Shown: positions 9,711-18,796, counted from the first letter of the stretch. The stretch is 64,000 nucleotides of DNA from Phaeospirillum tilakii (GCF_042683125.1 NZ_JBHUIY010000002.1:124001-188000), one strand, 5' to 3'. Numbers and translations: made by a program. The notes: generated from the letters alone by a model not told the origin.

Positions 9711-12700
9711 TGCGTCTCCGCCGGCTCGACCTCACCCGCTACGGCAAGTTCACCGGGGCCAGCCTCGATTTCGGCGCGGCGGTGGCGGGGGCGCCCGACC
9801 TCCATGTCGTCTACGGCCCCAACGAGGCGGGCAAATCGACCCTGTTCGCCGCCTGGCTCGACCTGCTCTACGGCATCCCGCCGCGCAGTTCCTACAACTT
9901 CCTGCATGATTACAAGGCGATGCAGGTCGGCGGCGTGGTCGAGCTGGCCGGGGAGGCGCGCCCGTTCGTGCGGGCCAAGCGGGCGCAGAACAGTCTGCTC
10001 GACGCCGCCGGCCAGCCGCTGCCCGACGCGGCGATCCTGGCCGAACTGGGCGGGATCGACCGCGATTCCTATCGCCTGATGTTCTCGCTCGACGATGACA
10101 GCCTGGAACAGGGCGGCGAGGCGATTCTGGCCGCGCGCGGCGATCTCGGCCAGTTGCTGTTCTCGGCCAGCAGCGGCCTCGCCGATCTCGGCCAGCGCCT
10201 CGCCACCTTGCGCGAGACGGCGGACCGCTTCCACCGCCCGCGCGCCCGCTCCGGCCAGTTGGTCGAGGCGCTGGCCGACCTCGACCGGCTGAAGGCCGAG
10301 CGGGCGGCGATCGACACCCAGGCCGCCGCCTATGCCGAGCTGGTCGCCACCGTCGAGCGCGAACAGGCGCGCGACGCCGATCTCGCCACCCGGCGCGGCG
10401 CGGCCCAGGCGCGGCGGGAGGAGATTGCCCGTCTGTTGCGGGCCGGGCATCTGCTGGCCCGGCTTGGCCGGGTGCGGGCCGATCTGGCGCCGCTGGAAAG
10501 CCTGCCCGAGGGGCCGGCCGATCCCGCCGCGCTCGCCCGTGACCTGGAGGAGCTGCGCGCGGCGGCAATCCGGCTCGATGCCGAAACCGCCACCGCCGAG
10601 GCCGCCCGCGCCGAGCTGGCCGAGGCGCGGGCGACGAGTCCCGAGGATGCGGCGGCGCTGGCCCTGGCCGGGCGGTGCGAGGATCTCGCTCCGCTGCGCG
10701 CCCGCGCCCTCACCGCCCGGCAGGATCTGCCCGAGCGGCGCCAGACCCTGCGCGAGCTTGATCTGGCCATCGCCGGCCATCTGGTCCGGCTCGGCCGCGC
10801 GGGCGAGCCCGATCCGGCGCGGCTGGCGCTGCCGGCCGGGTTGGTGGAGCGGCTGCGCGATCTGATCGAGGCCTGGTCTGGCATCGACACCGCCTGCCGC
10901 GCTGCCGCCCGCGAGGCGGAGGAGGCCGAGGCGCTGTGCGCGGCGGGGCCGGACCCGGACGATGCCGAGGCGGCGGCGGGAGAGGCGGCGGCGCTGGCCG
11001 CGCTCGACGCCGCGTTGCGCGATTGGCGGGGCAGCGATCACGCCGCCCGCGCCGCCGGGGCCGACCGGGCCCGCGCCGAGGCCGAGGCGGCCCTGGCCGA
11101 CGCGCTGGCGGCGCTGCTGCCGTGGCGGGGCGCGGCCGACGATCTGCCGGCGCTGGTGGGGCCCGATCCAGCCCGCCTCCAGGCGTGGCGGCACAGCGGG
11201 CAGGCGGCGTCGGCGCAGATCGAACGCCGGGCGGCCGAGGTCGAACGGCTGCGGGACGAGGCTGCCCGGCTGACGGCGCGGCGCGCGGCGCTGGCCGCCG
11301 GCGGTGGCCTCGCCACCGACGGCGAGGCGGCGGCGTTGCGGGCCGAGCGGGATCGGGCCTGGGCCGAGCATCGCGCCCGGCTCGATCCGGCGACGGCGGA
11401 TCACTTCGCCGCGTTGTTGCGCCAGGACGACGCGGCGGTGGCAAGGCGCTTCGCCCATACCGCCGAACTGGCCCAGTTGCAGCAGACCGAGCTGGCGCTG
11501 GCGGAAAACCGCGCTGCGCTGGCTCAGGCCGAGGCGGCCCTGGCCGCCGCGCGGGAAGAAGGGGCCGAGATCGAGCGCGCCGCCGCCGCCGCGCGGGCCG
11601 CGTTGTCGCCTTTGCTGCCGACGGACTGGGGGGTGCCCGAGATCGAGTCCTGGCTGGCCCGGCGCGAGCGGGCGCTGGCGGCGCGGCAGGCGTTGCGGAC
11701 CGCCGAGGCGGCGGCGGCGCAGGCCCACCGCGACGGCGCGCGGCTGGAAGCGGCTCTGGGCGCCGCGTTGCAGGCCTGCGGCCGTCCCCTGGCGGCGGGC
11801 GAGTCCCCGGTGTTGGTGGCCGAGACGGTGGCGGCGGCGGCGGTCGAGCGGCGACAGCGGCGTGACGAGGCCATCCGGCGGCGCGAGGCGCGCGACCTGC
11901 GCCGCCGCGCCGCCGACCGCGCCGAGGCCGAGCGGCGGGCGTGGGAGACGGCGTGGCGCGAGGCCTGTGCCGGCTGCTGGCTGGGGGAAGGCGGGGTGCC
12001 GGCGGTGGCGACGGTCCGCGCCAGCCTGGGGGTGCTGGCCGATCTGGCCGCCGCCTGCGCGACACGGGCGGCGCTGGCCGATCGCATCGTCAAGATGGAG
12101 CAGGATCAGGCCGCGTTCGCCGCCGGGGTGGCGGCGCTGGCGGCCGAGCTTGGCCTCGCGGCCGGTGATCCGGCGGCGGCGGCGGAGCTGGACCGGACCA
12201 TTGCGGCGCGGATCCGGCAGGCCGAGGCCGAGGCCACCCGGCGGGCGGAGCTGGCGGCGCGGCAGGAGACGGCGGACCGGGCGGCGGCCGACCTGGCCGC
12301 GCGGGGCGAGGCCCATCACCGCCGGGCCGGGGCGCTGATGGCGGCGTTGGGTGTCGCCAGCCTCGACGGGGTGGCGGCGCGGCTGGAGCAGATCACCCGG
12401 CGGGCGGCGCTGCGCCTCCAGGCGGCGGAGCTGGCCGATGAGATCCTCGACATCCTGCGCCTGCCGCGGATCGAGGACGCGGAAGCGGCCTGTGCCGAGG
12501 CCGATCCGGCGGCGCTGGAGCAGGAACAGGCCGGGCTGGCGGAGGAGATCGCCCGGCTGGAGCAGGAGGGGCGCGAGGCCTATGCCGCCCGCCGCGAGGC
12601 GGAGACGGCGCTCGACCGGGTCGGCGGCGACGACCGGGTGGCGGCGCTGGAGGCGCGGCGGCGGACGATTCTGCTGGAGATCGAGGCGGGCGCACGCCGC

Positions 12701-13168
12701 GCCCTGCGGCTGCGGGCCGGGGCGCTGGCGACCGAGCAGGCGCTGCGGCTGTACCGCGAGCGCCATCGCGGGGCGATGCTGGCGCGGGCGGCGGCGGCGC
12801 TGCGGCTGATCAGCCGGGGCGCCTATGCCGACCTCGCCACCCAGCCGGACAAGGACGGCGAGGTGCTGGTGGCGCTGGCCGCCGAGGGCGGCTCGAAACT
12901 GGCGGCCGACCTGTCGAAGGGCACCCGCTTCCAGCTTTATCTGGCGCTAAGGGTGGCCGGCTATCTCGAATTCGCCCGCACCCGGCCGGCGGTGCCGTTC
13001 GTCGCCGACGACATCCTCGAAACCTTCGACGATTTCCGCGCCGAGGAAACCTTCCGCCTGTTCGCGCAGATGGCCGAAACCGGACAGGTGATCTACCTCA
13101 CCCACCACCGCCATCTGTGCGACATCGCCCGCGCCGTCTGCCCGGGGGTCCGCATCCACGATTTGTGA
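9710..13168 (+). CDS. SbcC/YhaN-like AAA ATPase, SMC-type
   Basis: An 1152-aa ATPase of the Rad50/SbcC/YhaN class, expected to form a DNA end-processing complex with the upstream phosphoesterase. The N-terminal lobe has Walker A GPNEAGKST at residues 36-44. A very long Ala/Arg/Glu-rich region (about 170-1010) is predicted coiled coil. The C-terminal lobe has a signature-like LSKGTRFQLYLALR, Walker B VPFVADDILETFDD and the switch histidines in YLTHHRH. A CxxC zinc hook of the classical kind is not evident mid-coil, which fits YhaN better than SbcC. ATG 9710 overlaps the upstream stop, so the two genes are coupled. Confidence 0.85.
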   Translation: MRLRRLDLTRYGKFTGASLDFGAAVAGAPDLHVVYGPNEAGKSTLFAAWLDLLYGIPPRSSYNFLHDYKAMQVGGVVELAGEARPFVRAKRAQNSLLDAAGQPLPDAAILAELGGIDRDSYRLMFSLDDDSLEQGGEAILAARGDLGQLLFSASSGLADLGQRLATLRETADRFHRPRARSGQLVEALADLDRLKAERAAIDTQAAAYAELVATVEREQARDADLATRRGAAQARREEIARLLRAGHLLARLGRVRADLAPLESLPEGPADPAALARDLEELRAAAIRLDAETATAEAARAELAEARATSPEDAAALALAGRCEDLAPLRARALTARQDLPERRQTLRELDLAIAGHLVRLGRAGEPDPARLALPAGLVERLRDLIEAWSGIDTACRAAAREAEEAEALCAAGPDPDDAEAAAGEAAALAALDAALRDWRGSDHAARAAGADRARAEAEAALADALAALLPWRGAADDLPALVGPDPARLQAWRHSGQAASAQIERRAAEVERLRDEAARLTARRAALAAGGGLATDGEAAALRAERDRAWAEHRARLDPATADHFAALLRQDDAAVARRFAHTAELAQLQQTELALAENRAALAQAEAALAAAREEGAEIERAAAAARAALSPLLPTDWGVPEIESWLARRERALAARQALRTAEAAAAQAHRDGARLEAALGAALQACGRPLAAGESPVLVAETVAAAAVERRQRRDEAIRRREARDLRRRAADRAEAERRAWETAWREACAGCWLGEGGVPAVATVRASLGVLADLAAACATRAALADRIVKMEQDQAAFAAGVAALAAELGLAAGDPAAAAELDRTIAARIRQAEAEATRRAELAARQETADRAAADLAARGEAHHRRAGALMAALGVASLDGVAARLEQITRRAALRLQAAELADEILDILRLPRIEDAEAACAEADPAALEQEQAGLAEEIARLEQEGREAYAARREAETALDRVGGDDRVAALEARRRTILLEIEAGARRALRLRAGALATEQALRLYRERHRGAMLARAAAALRLISRGAYADLATQPDKDGEVLVALAAEGGSKLAADLSKGTRFQLYLALRVAGYLEFARTRPAVPFVADDILETFDDFRAEETFRLFAQMAETGQVIYLTHHRHLCDIARAVCPGVRIHDL

Positions 13169-13248
13169 GACTCGCCGGGTTCCGCTGCCCGTCGCGCGGC
13201 CAACACCCGCGCCCAAGCGGAAAGGCCGCTCCGCGCCCGACCATCAAT

Positions 13249-13295
13249 GGGTTCCAAGGGCCTTGTGGCCCTTGGCGGGGGCGGGCAGAGCCCGC
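13249..13295 (+). repeat. Bipartite double-hairpin repeat between convergent genes
   Basis: CCAAGGGCC-TTGT-GGCCCTTGG (13254-13275) is followed by GCGGGC-AGA-GCCCGC (13281-13295). It ends 5 bp from the stop of the leftward gene, between the 3' ends of two convergent genes. The preceding 60 bp hold only a degenerate partner hairpin. Confidence 0.85.
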
Positions 13296-13299
13296 GCGA

Positions 13300-14733
13300 T
13301 CAGGCCTTGCGGATCTGGAAGGTGGGGGGCAGCGGTTCCTTGCGGCCGACCGACTTGGCCAGTTCCTCGATCTCGTTGATCTTCGAGGCGAGGAAGTCGG
13401 CGATATCCTTGTTCTCGGCCGGCAGGCCGCGCAGGAAGGCGATCGCCGTTTCCGGGCGCAGTTTCTTCTGGTTGACCGCCTGGGTCAGTTGGGCCTTGAC
13501 CGCCTCGGGGTTGGTGAGGTCCCAGATCGACAGGCCGAACTTGTTGGGGAACGACTTGATGATCGCGTGCATGTCGTTGGGGGCGAGGCCGGAGAACAGC
13601 CATTTCAGTGCCTGAAGGTCGCCGCGCAGCACCGAGTGATGGAACACGGTGTTGCCCTGGTCGTCCTGTTGCAGCAGCAGCGACAGCAGCGGATTGGTCG
13701 GCGCCGGGGACTCCTTGTCGATTACCATGTCCTTGCGGACCAGCTCGCCGCGCACCGACTGCTTGATCACCAGCGCGTCATTGTGCAGCAGGCTGGTGAT
13801 CTTGCGCATGTGCATGTGTTTTTCGGCGAACAGGGCGATGAACAGCACCCCCTGGCCGTTCTTCTTCTTGCGCAGCAGCTTTTTGGCCAGATAGGCCTGG
13901 GCATAGCTCTTGGTGGTGGCGACGTCGGGGGCGCCGATCTTGCGCACCACCTCGGCGGTGCTGGCCATCAGCAGCCGCATCAGATCGTCGAACATCGCAT
14001 GGTTGGCGATGCTGATCAGATCGAAGAAGGCGGTGCTGCCGGTCTCGACGTCGAAATATTCGAAGAACAGCCGGCAGGTGGAGGCGCGCAGGGTGACGTC
14101 GGCCTGGGGCTGCACCGCCTGACGCAGGACGTGCTGACAGAGCAGGCCGCGATTCTCGGCGATGTCGCGCGAGAAGATCATCGACATGATGTGGTTGCGC
14201 GCCAGTTCTTCGGCGGTGCCCTCGGCCACCGCGTTCTCGATGTTCTCGATGGTGAGGTGCTTGGTCTGAATCAGGGCGTTGAGCGACTGCCAGCGCGGCG
14301 CCGGCACCAGCATCTTGAACAGCGGCGACTGGCCGTTCTTGTTGCGGCGCGAAAAATCGATGTCCATCGCCAGCAGGGTGCGGGCGATCTTCAGCGTCGC
14401 CGCGCCCTCGTGCTGGCGCAGGGTGTCGGCCAGATAGTGCCAGATGCCGTTGCCGTTATAATCCTCGTGATTGAGGAAGGTATAGATGTCGGCCTCGCGA
14501 TCGTGTTCTTTCCAATGGTGCAGGATCGCATCGAACACGCCGGCGGCGGCATCGACATTGTTCTCGGCGAGGCGGAACTGGAGATAGTTCTCGTTGTTGA
14601 AGCCTCTGGCGTCGAACAGCCGGTCGGAGTTGTTGCTGAACTTGATCCATTGCATGAAGAACCGATCGAATCGGCCGGTCATCTTGGCGAAACGGGTCTG
14701 GATGTCCTCGTGGATCACCTCGAGCGTGTTCAT
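13300..14733 (-). CDS. Ankyrin-like repeat protein of unknown function
   Basis: This 477-aa protein is not recognised as a named family. It is helix-rich and charged, and has several short ankyrin-like signatures: DYNGNGIWHYLADTL (about 92-106), NKNGQSPLFKML (about 130-141) and DDQGNTVFHHSVLRGDLQALKWL (about 355-377). These resemble D-x-x-G-x-T-x-L/F-H-x-A units. No signal peptide or membrane segment is seen, so it is probably cytosolic and binds proteins. Its Lys/Asn content is higher than that of its very GC-rich neighbours. ATG 14733 was taken. It stands alone, convergent with the sbcC-like gene and separated from it by a hairpin repeat. Confidence 0.6.
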   Translation of the reverse strand: MNTLEVIHEDIQTRFAKMTGRFDRFFMQWIKFSNNSDRLFDARGFNNENYLQFRLAENNVDAAAGVFDAILHHWKEHDREADIYTFLNHEDYNGNGIWHYLADTLRQHEGAATLKIARTLLAMDIDFSRRNKNGQSPLFKMLVPAPRWQSLNALIQTKHLTIENIENAVAEGTAEELARNHIMSMIFSRDIAENRGLLCQHVLRQAVQPQADVTLRASTCRLFFEYFDVETGSTAFFDLISIANHAMFDDLMRLLMASTAEVVRKIGAPDVATTKSYAQAYLAKKLLRKKKNGQGVLFIALFAEKHMHMRKITSLLHNDALVIKQSVRGELVRKDMVIDKESPAPTNPLLSLLLQQDDQGNTVFHHSVLRGDLQALKWLFSGLAPNDMHAIIKSFPNKFGLSIWDLTNPEAVKAQLTQAVNQKKLRPETAIAFLRGLPAENKDIADFLASKINEIEELAKSVGRKEPLPPTFQIRKA

Positions 14734-14940
14734 CGGCCGGCTGTCTTAACGTGGATCGGTCAAAAAGGGGCACCCTCTGTCGGCGGGGCGGCTCGGCAAT
14801 CAGGGGAGGGCGACGCGCCGGCCTGAAGGGTCTGAGTCTACCACCCCATTCTCACCTTATCTGTGGCGAAATGCGCGCTGCAAGCGCGTCGTGCAAGGGG
14901 GCGGGCGGAGAAAAGACCGCGCCCGCCGCCGGGCCGGGGC

Positions 14941-15504
14941 TCACGCGGGCGCGGCGGCGGGGCGGACGCGGGCCGGGTTGCCGCAGGCGATGGCCCCGGC
15001 CGGGACGTCGCGCGTCACCACGCTGCCGGCCCCGATCACCGCGCCGTCGCCGATGCTGACCCCGGGCAGGATCAGGGCGCCGGCGCCGATCCACACGTCG
15101 CTGCCGATCCGCACCGGCCGGCCGAATTCCAGCCCGGCGGCGCGGGTGGCGGCGTCGCGGGGATGGTCGGCGGCCAGCAACTGCACCCCGGGGCCGATCT
15201 GGGTGCGGTCGCCGATCTCGACCGGCATCACGTCGAGGATCACGCAGTTGAAATTGAGGAACACCCCCTGGCCGAGGCGGATGTTGAAGCCGTAATCGCA
15301 ATGGAACGGCGGCCGGACCTCGCTTCCGTCGCCGACCGCCGCCAGGCCTTCGCGCAGCGCGGCGAGGCGGCTTTCGAGCGAGGCGTCGAGCATCCGGTTG
15401 TAGCCGGCCAGCCAGCGTTGCGCCGCCGCCTGGGCCGCGCGCAGGTCGGGGGCGCTGGCCGAATAGAGTTCGCCCGCCAGCATCTTGTCGCGTTCGCTGC
15501 GCAT
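14941..15504 (-). CDS. Maltose/galactoside O-acetyltransferase-like hexapeptide protein
   Basis: A 187-aa left-handed beta-helix acetyltransferase of the Maa/LacA/NodL group, which transfers acetyl from acetyl-CoA to a sugar or related hydroxyl in the cytosol. The N-terminal helical cap starts MRSERDKMLAGELY, the typical Maa opening. Hexapeptide repeats run from about residue 75 to 175: VFLNFNCVILD, IGDRTQIGPGVQL, the loop with LAADHP carrying the catalytic histidine, IGSDVWIGAGALILPGVSIGDGAVIGAGSVVTRDVPA, and NPAR at the end. ATG 15504 fixes that conserved N-terminus. The acceptor substrate cannot be told. Confidence 0.85.
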   Translation of the reverse strand: MRSERDKMLAGELYSASAPDLRAAQAAAQRWLAGYNRMLDASLESRLAALREGLAAVGDGSEVRPPFHCDYGFNIRLGQGVFLNFNCVILDVMPVEIGDRTQIGPGVQLLAADHPRDAATRAAGLEFGRPVRIGSDVWIGAGALILPGVSIGDGAVIGAGSVVTRDVPAGAIACGNPARVRPAAAPA

Positions 15505-15645
15505 GGTTCCCCTGTTTCCTGGTGGTGCCGGGCGGCCAGGATAGCCCGGCCGGGGCGCCGGGGCGACCGTCCCTTTTTTTCGATCTGGCCGCCGGGCCGG
15601 TTCGCTGCCATGCTTGCGCGAAAAAATCGCTGACAGGAGGCGGCA

Positions 15646-16056
15646 ATGGAGGTGATCGAGATCAGGACGCCGCGCTGGCGGCGGGTGTTGCTGTTCGGCC
15701 TGGGCTGGGTGTTCTTCGCCCTCGGGGTGCTGGGGGTGTTCCTGCCGGTGCTGCCGACCACCCCGTTCATGCTGCTGGCGCTGTGGTGTTTCGCCCGCTC
15801 GTCGCGGCGGTTCCATCACTGGCTTTATACCCACCGCCTGTTCGGGCCGCCGCTGCAACGCTGGCAGCGCCACGGGGTGATCCCGCTGTCGGCCAAGATC
15901 ATCGCGGTGGGGGCGATGAGCACCAGCATGGTCTATGTGGTCGGCTTCACCGCCGCCCCCTGGTTCGCCAGCGCGGCGATGGGGCTGGTCTGCCTGATCG
16001 GGGCGGTCTACATCCTGTCGCGCCCGCACCGGATCGCCCGGCCCGACGCGCCGTAA
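15646..16056 (+). CDS. DUF454 (YbaN-like) inner-membrane protein
   Basis: A 136-aa small membrane protein with three predicted helices: about 13-48, split by the family signature GVFLPVLPTTPFMLLA, and two near 88-125. The motif LGVFLPVLPTTPF followed by CFARSS..FH.WL is diagnostic for DUF454. Function is unknown. The start has AGGAGG upstream at good spacing. It is divergent from the acetyltransferase gene and is followed by the terminator that serves the leftward tRNA. Confidence 0.85.
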   Translation: MEVIEIRTPRWRRVLLFGLGWVFFALGVLGVFLPVLPTTPFMLLALWCFARSSRRFHHWLYTHRLFGPPLQRWQRHGVIPLSAKIIAVGAMSTSMVYVVGFTAAPWFASAAMGLVCLIGAVYILSRPHRIARPDAP

Positions 16057-16070
16057 GGTTGTGCCGCAAC

Positions 16071-16104
16071 GAAAAGACCCGGTCGTGTGACACGACCGGG
16101 TCTT
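16071..16104 (-). terminator. Intrinsic terminator of tRNA-Ala
   Basis: A perfect 13-bp inverted repeat, AGACCCGGTCGTG/CACGACCGGGTCT (16075-16087 and 16091-16103), has a 3-nt loop. On the - strand it is followed by TTTT. It lies 9 bp after the tRNA CCA end and could also stop readthrough from the DUF454 gene. Confidence 0.85.
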
Positions 16105-16112
16105 CGGAAACT

Positions 16113-16188
16113 TGGTGGAGCCGAGCGGGATCGAACCGCTGACCTCCTCGTTGCGAACGAGGCGCTCTCCCATCTGAGCTACGGCCCC
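16113..16188 (-). tRNA. tRNA-Ala (anticodon CGC)
   Basis: A 76-nt cloverleaf read on the - strand. The acceptor stem GGGGCCG pairs with CGGCTCC (one G-U). The D-arm begins TAGCTCAGATGGGAGAGC. The anticodon stem CTCGT/ACGAG carries loop TTCGCAA, and the T-arm has GGTTCGATCC. The 3' ACCA is encoded. CGC reads the Ala codon GCG, which is common in this GC-rich genome. Confidence 0.97.
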
Positions 16189-16308
16189 CGAAAGGAGCCC
16201 GGAAAATAGTCAAAGCCGGCGGGGCTGTCAATGGGTGTTTTTGATGAAATCTCGCCGTCGCCGCAGGGCGGTCTTGCCAGCCGGGGCGGGGCAGGGTACC
16301 TCAGGAGA

Positions 16309-17010
16309 ATGCCGCCCGCTTCCTCCCCGCTCGCGCCGCCGCTCGGCCCGGTCCAGACCTGGGTGTTCGACCTCGACAACACCCTTTATCCGGCCTCGTC
16401 GAGCCTGTTCCCCCAGATCGACCGGCGGATGCGCCGCTTCATCGCCGACTGGTTCGGCATCGACGAGGGCGCCGCCCACGATCTCCAGAAACGCTATTAC
16501 CGCGAATACGGCACCACCCTCAGCGGGCTGATGCGGCATGACGGGGTGGCGCCCGATCTGTTCCTCGATTACGTCCACGACGTCGATCACGGCGTGCTGT
16601 CGCCCGATCCCCGGCTGGGGGCGGCGCTCGACCGCCTGCCCGGGCGCAAGCTGATCTACACCAACGGCTCGGTGCGCCATGCCGAGGCGGTGCTGGAGCG
16701 GATCGGGCTGGCCGGGCGGTTCGAGGCGGTGTTCGACATCCGCGCCGCCGATTTCATCCCCAAGCCCCAGCCCGAGCCCTATCGCCGGCTGATCGAGCTG
16801 TACCGGTTCGACCCCCAGGGCGCGGTGATGGTCGAGGACATCCACCGCAACCTGCGCCCCGCCGCCGCGCTGGGGATGCGGACGCTGTGGGTGCGCGAGG
16901 AAGAGCATCCCGACGGGCCGATCCCGCCCCAGGACGAAAGCGACCTCGCCCACGTCGATTACGTCACCGACGATCTGGCCGGCTGGCTGGCGCTGCTGGC
17001 GTCGGCGTAG
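16309..17010 (+). CDS. HAD-superfamily pyrimidine 5'-nucleotidase-like hydrolase
   Basis: A 233-aa cytosolic HAD phosphatase. Motif I is VFDLDNTLYP, whose first Asp is the nucleophile. Motif II lies in LIYTNGS, motif III is the K of IPKPQPEPY, and motif IV is MVEDIHRN. The DLDNTLYP...KPQPEPY pattern fits the SDT1/pyrimidine-nucleotidase subgroup. ATG 16309 begins just before the conserved domain, but its AGGAG is only one base away. An upstream in-frame ATG at 16231 (26 codons longer) is a real alternative. The 3' end overlaps the convergent greB gene by 52 bp. Confidence 0.8.
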   Translation: MPPASSPLAPPLGPVQTWVFDLDNTLYPASSSLFPQIDRRMRRFIADWFGIDEGAAHDLQKRYYREYGTTLSGLMRHDGVAPDLFLDYVHDVDHGVLSPDPRLGAALDRLPGRKLIYTNGSVRHAEAVLERIGLAGRFEAVFDIRAADFIPKPQPEPYRRLIELYRFDPQGAVMVEDIHRNLRPAAALGMRTLWVREEEHPDGPIPPQDESDLAHVDYVTDDLAGWLALLASA

Positions 17011-17549
17011 CGGATCTCCAGCACTTCGAGGATCTCGACCCCGCCGGGGCTGCGCAGATGGACCTGATCGCCGATCTCGGCCTTCAGCAGGGCGCGGGCC
17101 ACCGGCGAGATCCAGCTGATCAGGCCGCGATCCATGTCGGCCTCGTCGATGCCGACGATGGTGACGGTGATCTCCTGGTCGCGGGCGTTGGCATAGGTCA
17201 CCGTCGCCCCGAAATAGACCCGGTCGTGCCGGGTCTGCTGGGCCGGATCGACCACCACCGCGCTTTCCAGCCGCTTGGTCAGGAAACGGATGCGGCGGTC
17301 GATCTCGCGCAGCCGCTTCTTGCCGTAGAGATAATCGCCGTTTTCCGATCGGTCGCCGTTGCCGGCGGCCCACGACACGATCTCGACCACCTTCGGCCGC
17401 TCCACTCGCAGCAGGTGATCGCGTTCTTCCCTGAGCGCGGCGAAGCCGGACGGGCGCATGTAGTTCTTGGTGCCGGGCGGCAGGCCGGCCGGGGCCTCGT
17501 CCTGCTCGTCGTCGTCGCCGGAAGGTTCGCGGGTGAAGGCTTTGCTCAT
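16959..17549 (-). CDS. greB: Transcription elongation factor GreB
   Basis: A 196-aa cleavage factor that enters the secondary channel of RNA polymerase and rescues backtracked complexes. The N-terminal coiled-coil domain (about 30-110) has MRPSGFAALREERDHLL, GDRSENGDYLYGKKRLREIDRRIRFL, with the D..E acidic tip in the DRSENGDY loop that is key to cleavage. The C-terminal FKBP-like domain includes VYFGATV and WISPVARALL...GDQV. The YGKKRLREIDRRIRFLTKRL string favours GreB over GreA. A 28-aa charged N-terminal extension precedes the domain. The last 52 bp overlap the convergent HAD gene. Confidence 0.92.
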   Translation of the reverse strand: MSKAFTREPSGDDDEQDEAPAGLPPGTKNYMRPSGFAALREERDHLLRVERPKVVEIVSWAAGNGDRSENGDYLYGKKRLREIDRRIRFLTKRLESAVVVDPAQQTRHDRVYFGATVTYANARDQEITVTIVGIDEADMDRGLISWISPVARALLKAEIGDQVHLRSPGGVEILEVLEIRYADASSASQPARSSVT

Positions 17550-17573
17550 GATCCGTCTAAAATAGGAGGTTTC

Positions 17574-17590
17574 GTGGGCGCTGCCCACAG
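17574..17590 (-). repeat. Orphan half of bipartite repeat
   Basis: Only the second hairpin, GTGGGC-GCT-GCCCAC (17575-17589), is clear. It is oriented opposite to the full copy at 17639-17683, so the pair looks like a decayed inverted pair. Confidence 0.6.
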
Positions 17591-17638
17591 CGCGAGAGCC
17601 CAAGCTGAAAGGCGCCGGGGTCCCCGACCATCGAGGCA

Positions 17639-17683
17639 GGTCCAGGAGCCGCCGGCTCCTGGCGGGTGTGGGCGGAGCCCACG
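17639..17683 (+). repeat. Bipartite double-hairpin repeat
   Basis: CCAGGAGCC-GCC-GGCTCCTGG (17643-17663), then GTGGGC-GGA-GCCCAC (17669-17683). It lies 6 bp beyond the tsaD stop and upstream of greB. Confidence 0.85.
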
Positions 17684-17689
17684 TTTCCG

Positions 17690-18745
17690 TTACGCCTTGA
17701 CCCCGGCGCCGACGGCGCGGGGGGCGGTGGGATCGAGCGGCCAGCGCGGGCGGGGGGCGAAATCGAGCGGGTCGCTGTGGCCGAGCCGCAGCTTTTCGAT
17801 CCCGGCCCAGGCGATCATCGCCGCGTTGTCGGTGCACAGCGCCAGCGGCGGCGCCAGCAAGGCGAGGCCCGCGCGGGTGGCGACCTCGGCCAGGGTCTGG
17901 CGCAGCGCGGCGTTGGCGGCGACCCCGCCCGACACCACCAGATGGCGGCCATCGGGCCATTCGGCGCGGAAGCGGCGGGCGGCGCGGGTGACCCGGTCGG
18001 CGATCGAGTCGACCAGCGCGGCCTGGAAGCCGGCGGCGACGTCGGCGGCGTCGGTGGGCGACAGCGGTCGGGGCAGCGATTCGATCAGCAGCCGCACCGC
18101 GTTCTTGAGGCCGGAAAAGCTGAAATCGCAGTCGGGGCGGCCCTTCATCGGCCGGGGCAGGGCGAAACGGGCCGGGTCGCCGGACAAGGCGGCCTGCTGG
18201 ATCGCCGGGCCGCCGGGATAGCCGAGCCCGGCCATCTTGGCCACCTTGTCGAACGCCTCGCCGGCGGCGTCGTCGATGGTGGTGCCGAGGCGGCGATAGC
18301 GTCCGACCCCCTCGACCGCCAGCAACTGGCAATGGCCGCCCGACACCAGCAGCAGCAGGTAGGGGAAGTCGATCCCGTCGGTCAGCCTTGCGGTCAGCGC
18401 ATGGCCTTCGAGGTGATTGACGGCGAGGAACGGCTTGCCGGCGGCCAGCGCCAGCGCCTTGCCGGTGGTGGCGCCGACGATCACCCCGCCGATCAGGCCG
18501 GGGCCGGCGGTGGCGGCGACGGCGTCGAGCTCGGCGAAGCGCCGGCCGGCCTCGGCCATCGTCTCGGCGATCAGGCGGTCGAGGTGGAGCAGATGGGAGC
18601 GCGCGGCCACCTCCGGCACCACCCCGCCGAACGGCTTATGCTCCTCGATTTGTGACAGAACCCGTTGCGCCAGCACATTTCTGCCGTCGTCCACCAGGGC
18701 GGCGGCGGTCTCGTCGCAACTCGTCTCGATCCCAAGAACCAGCAA
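17690..18745 (-). CDS. tsaD: tRNA N6-threonylcarbamoyladenosine transferase TsaD
   Basis: A 351-aa ASKHA-fold enzyme that transfers threonylcarbamoyl to A37 of ANN-decoding tRNAs with TsaB/TsaE. The N-terminus LVLGIETSCDETAAALVDDG (phosphate-1) is canonical. Metal-binding histidines lie in NHLEGH, and LLLVSGGHCQL and GEAFDKVAKMAGLGYPGGP form the nucleotide site. The C-terminus has VSGGVAANAALR and CTDNAAMIAWAG. No ATG precedes the conserved start; TTG 18745 gives the usual length and has AAAGGG upstream. It is divergent from hemC with only 51 bp between, the common alphaproteobacterial arrangement. Confidence 0.95.
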   Translation of the reverse strand: MLVLGIETSCDETAAALVDDGRNVLAQRVLSQIEEHKPFGGVVPEVAARSHLLHLDRLIAETMAEAGRRFAELDAVAATAGPGLIGGVIVGATTGKALALAAGKPFLAVNHLEGHALTARLTDGIDFPYLLLLVSGGHCQLLAVEGVGRYRRLGTTIDDAAGEAFDKVAKMAGLGYPGGPAIQQAALSGDPARFALPRPMKGRPDCDFSFSGLKNAVRLLIESLPRPLSPTDAADVAAGFQAALVDSIADRVTRAARRFRAEWPDGRHLVVSGGVAANAALRQTLAEVATRAGLALLAPPLALCTDNAAMIAWAGIEKLRLGHSDPLDFAPRPRWPLDPTAPRAVGAGVKA

Positions 18746-18796
18746 GGCGTAAATCCCTTTGCGAAGCGGTCCCCGACTTACTACAACAGTGGGACC

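Noticed and set aside
9179..12766. About 1200-codon open frame on the - strand opposite the sbcC-like gene
   Set aside because: The + strand encodes Walker A, Walker B and a coiled coil in the right order. The antisense product is low-complexity Arg/Pro/Gly without motifs.
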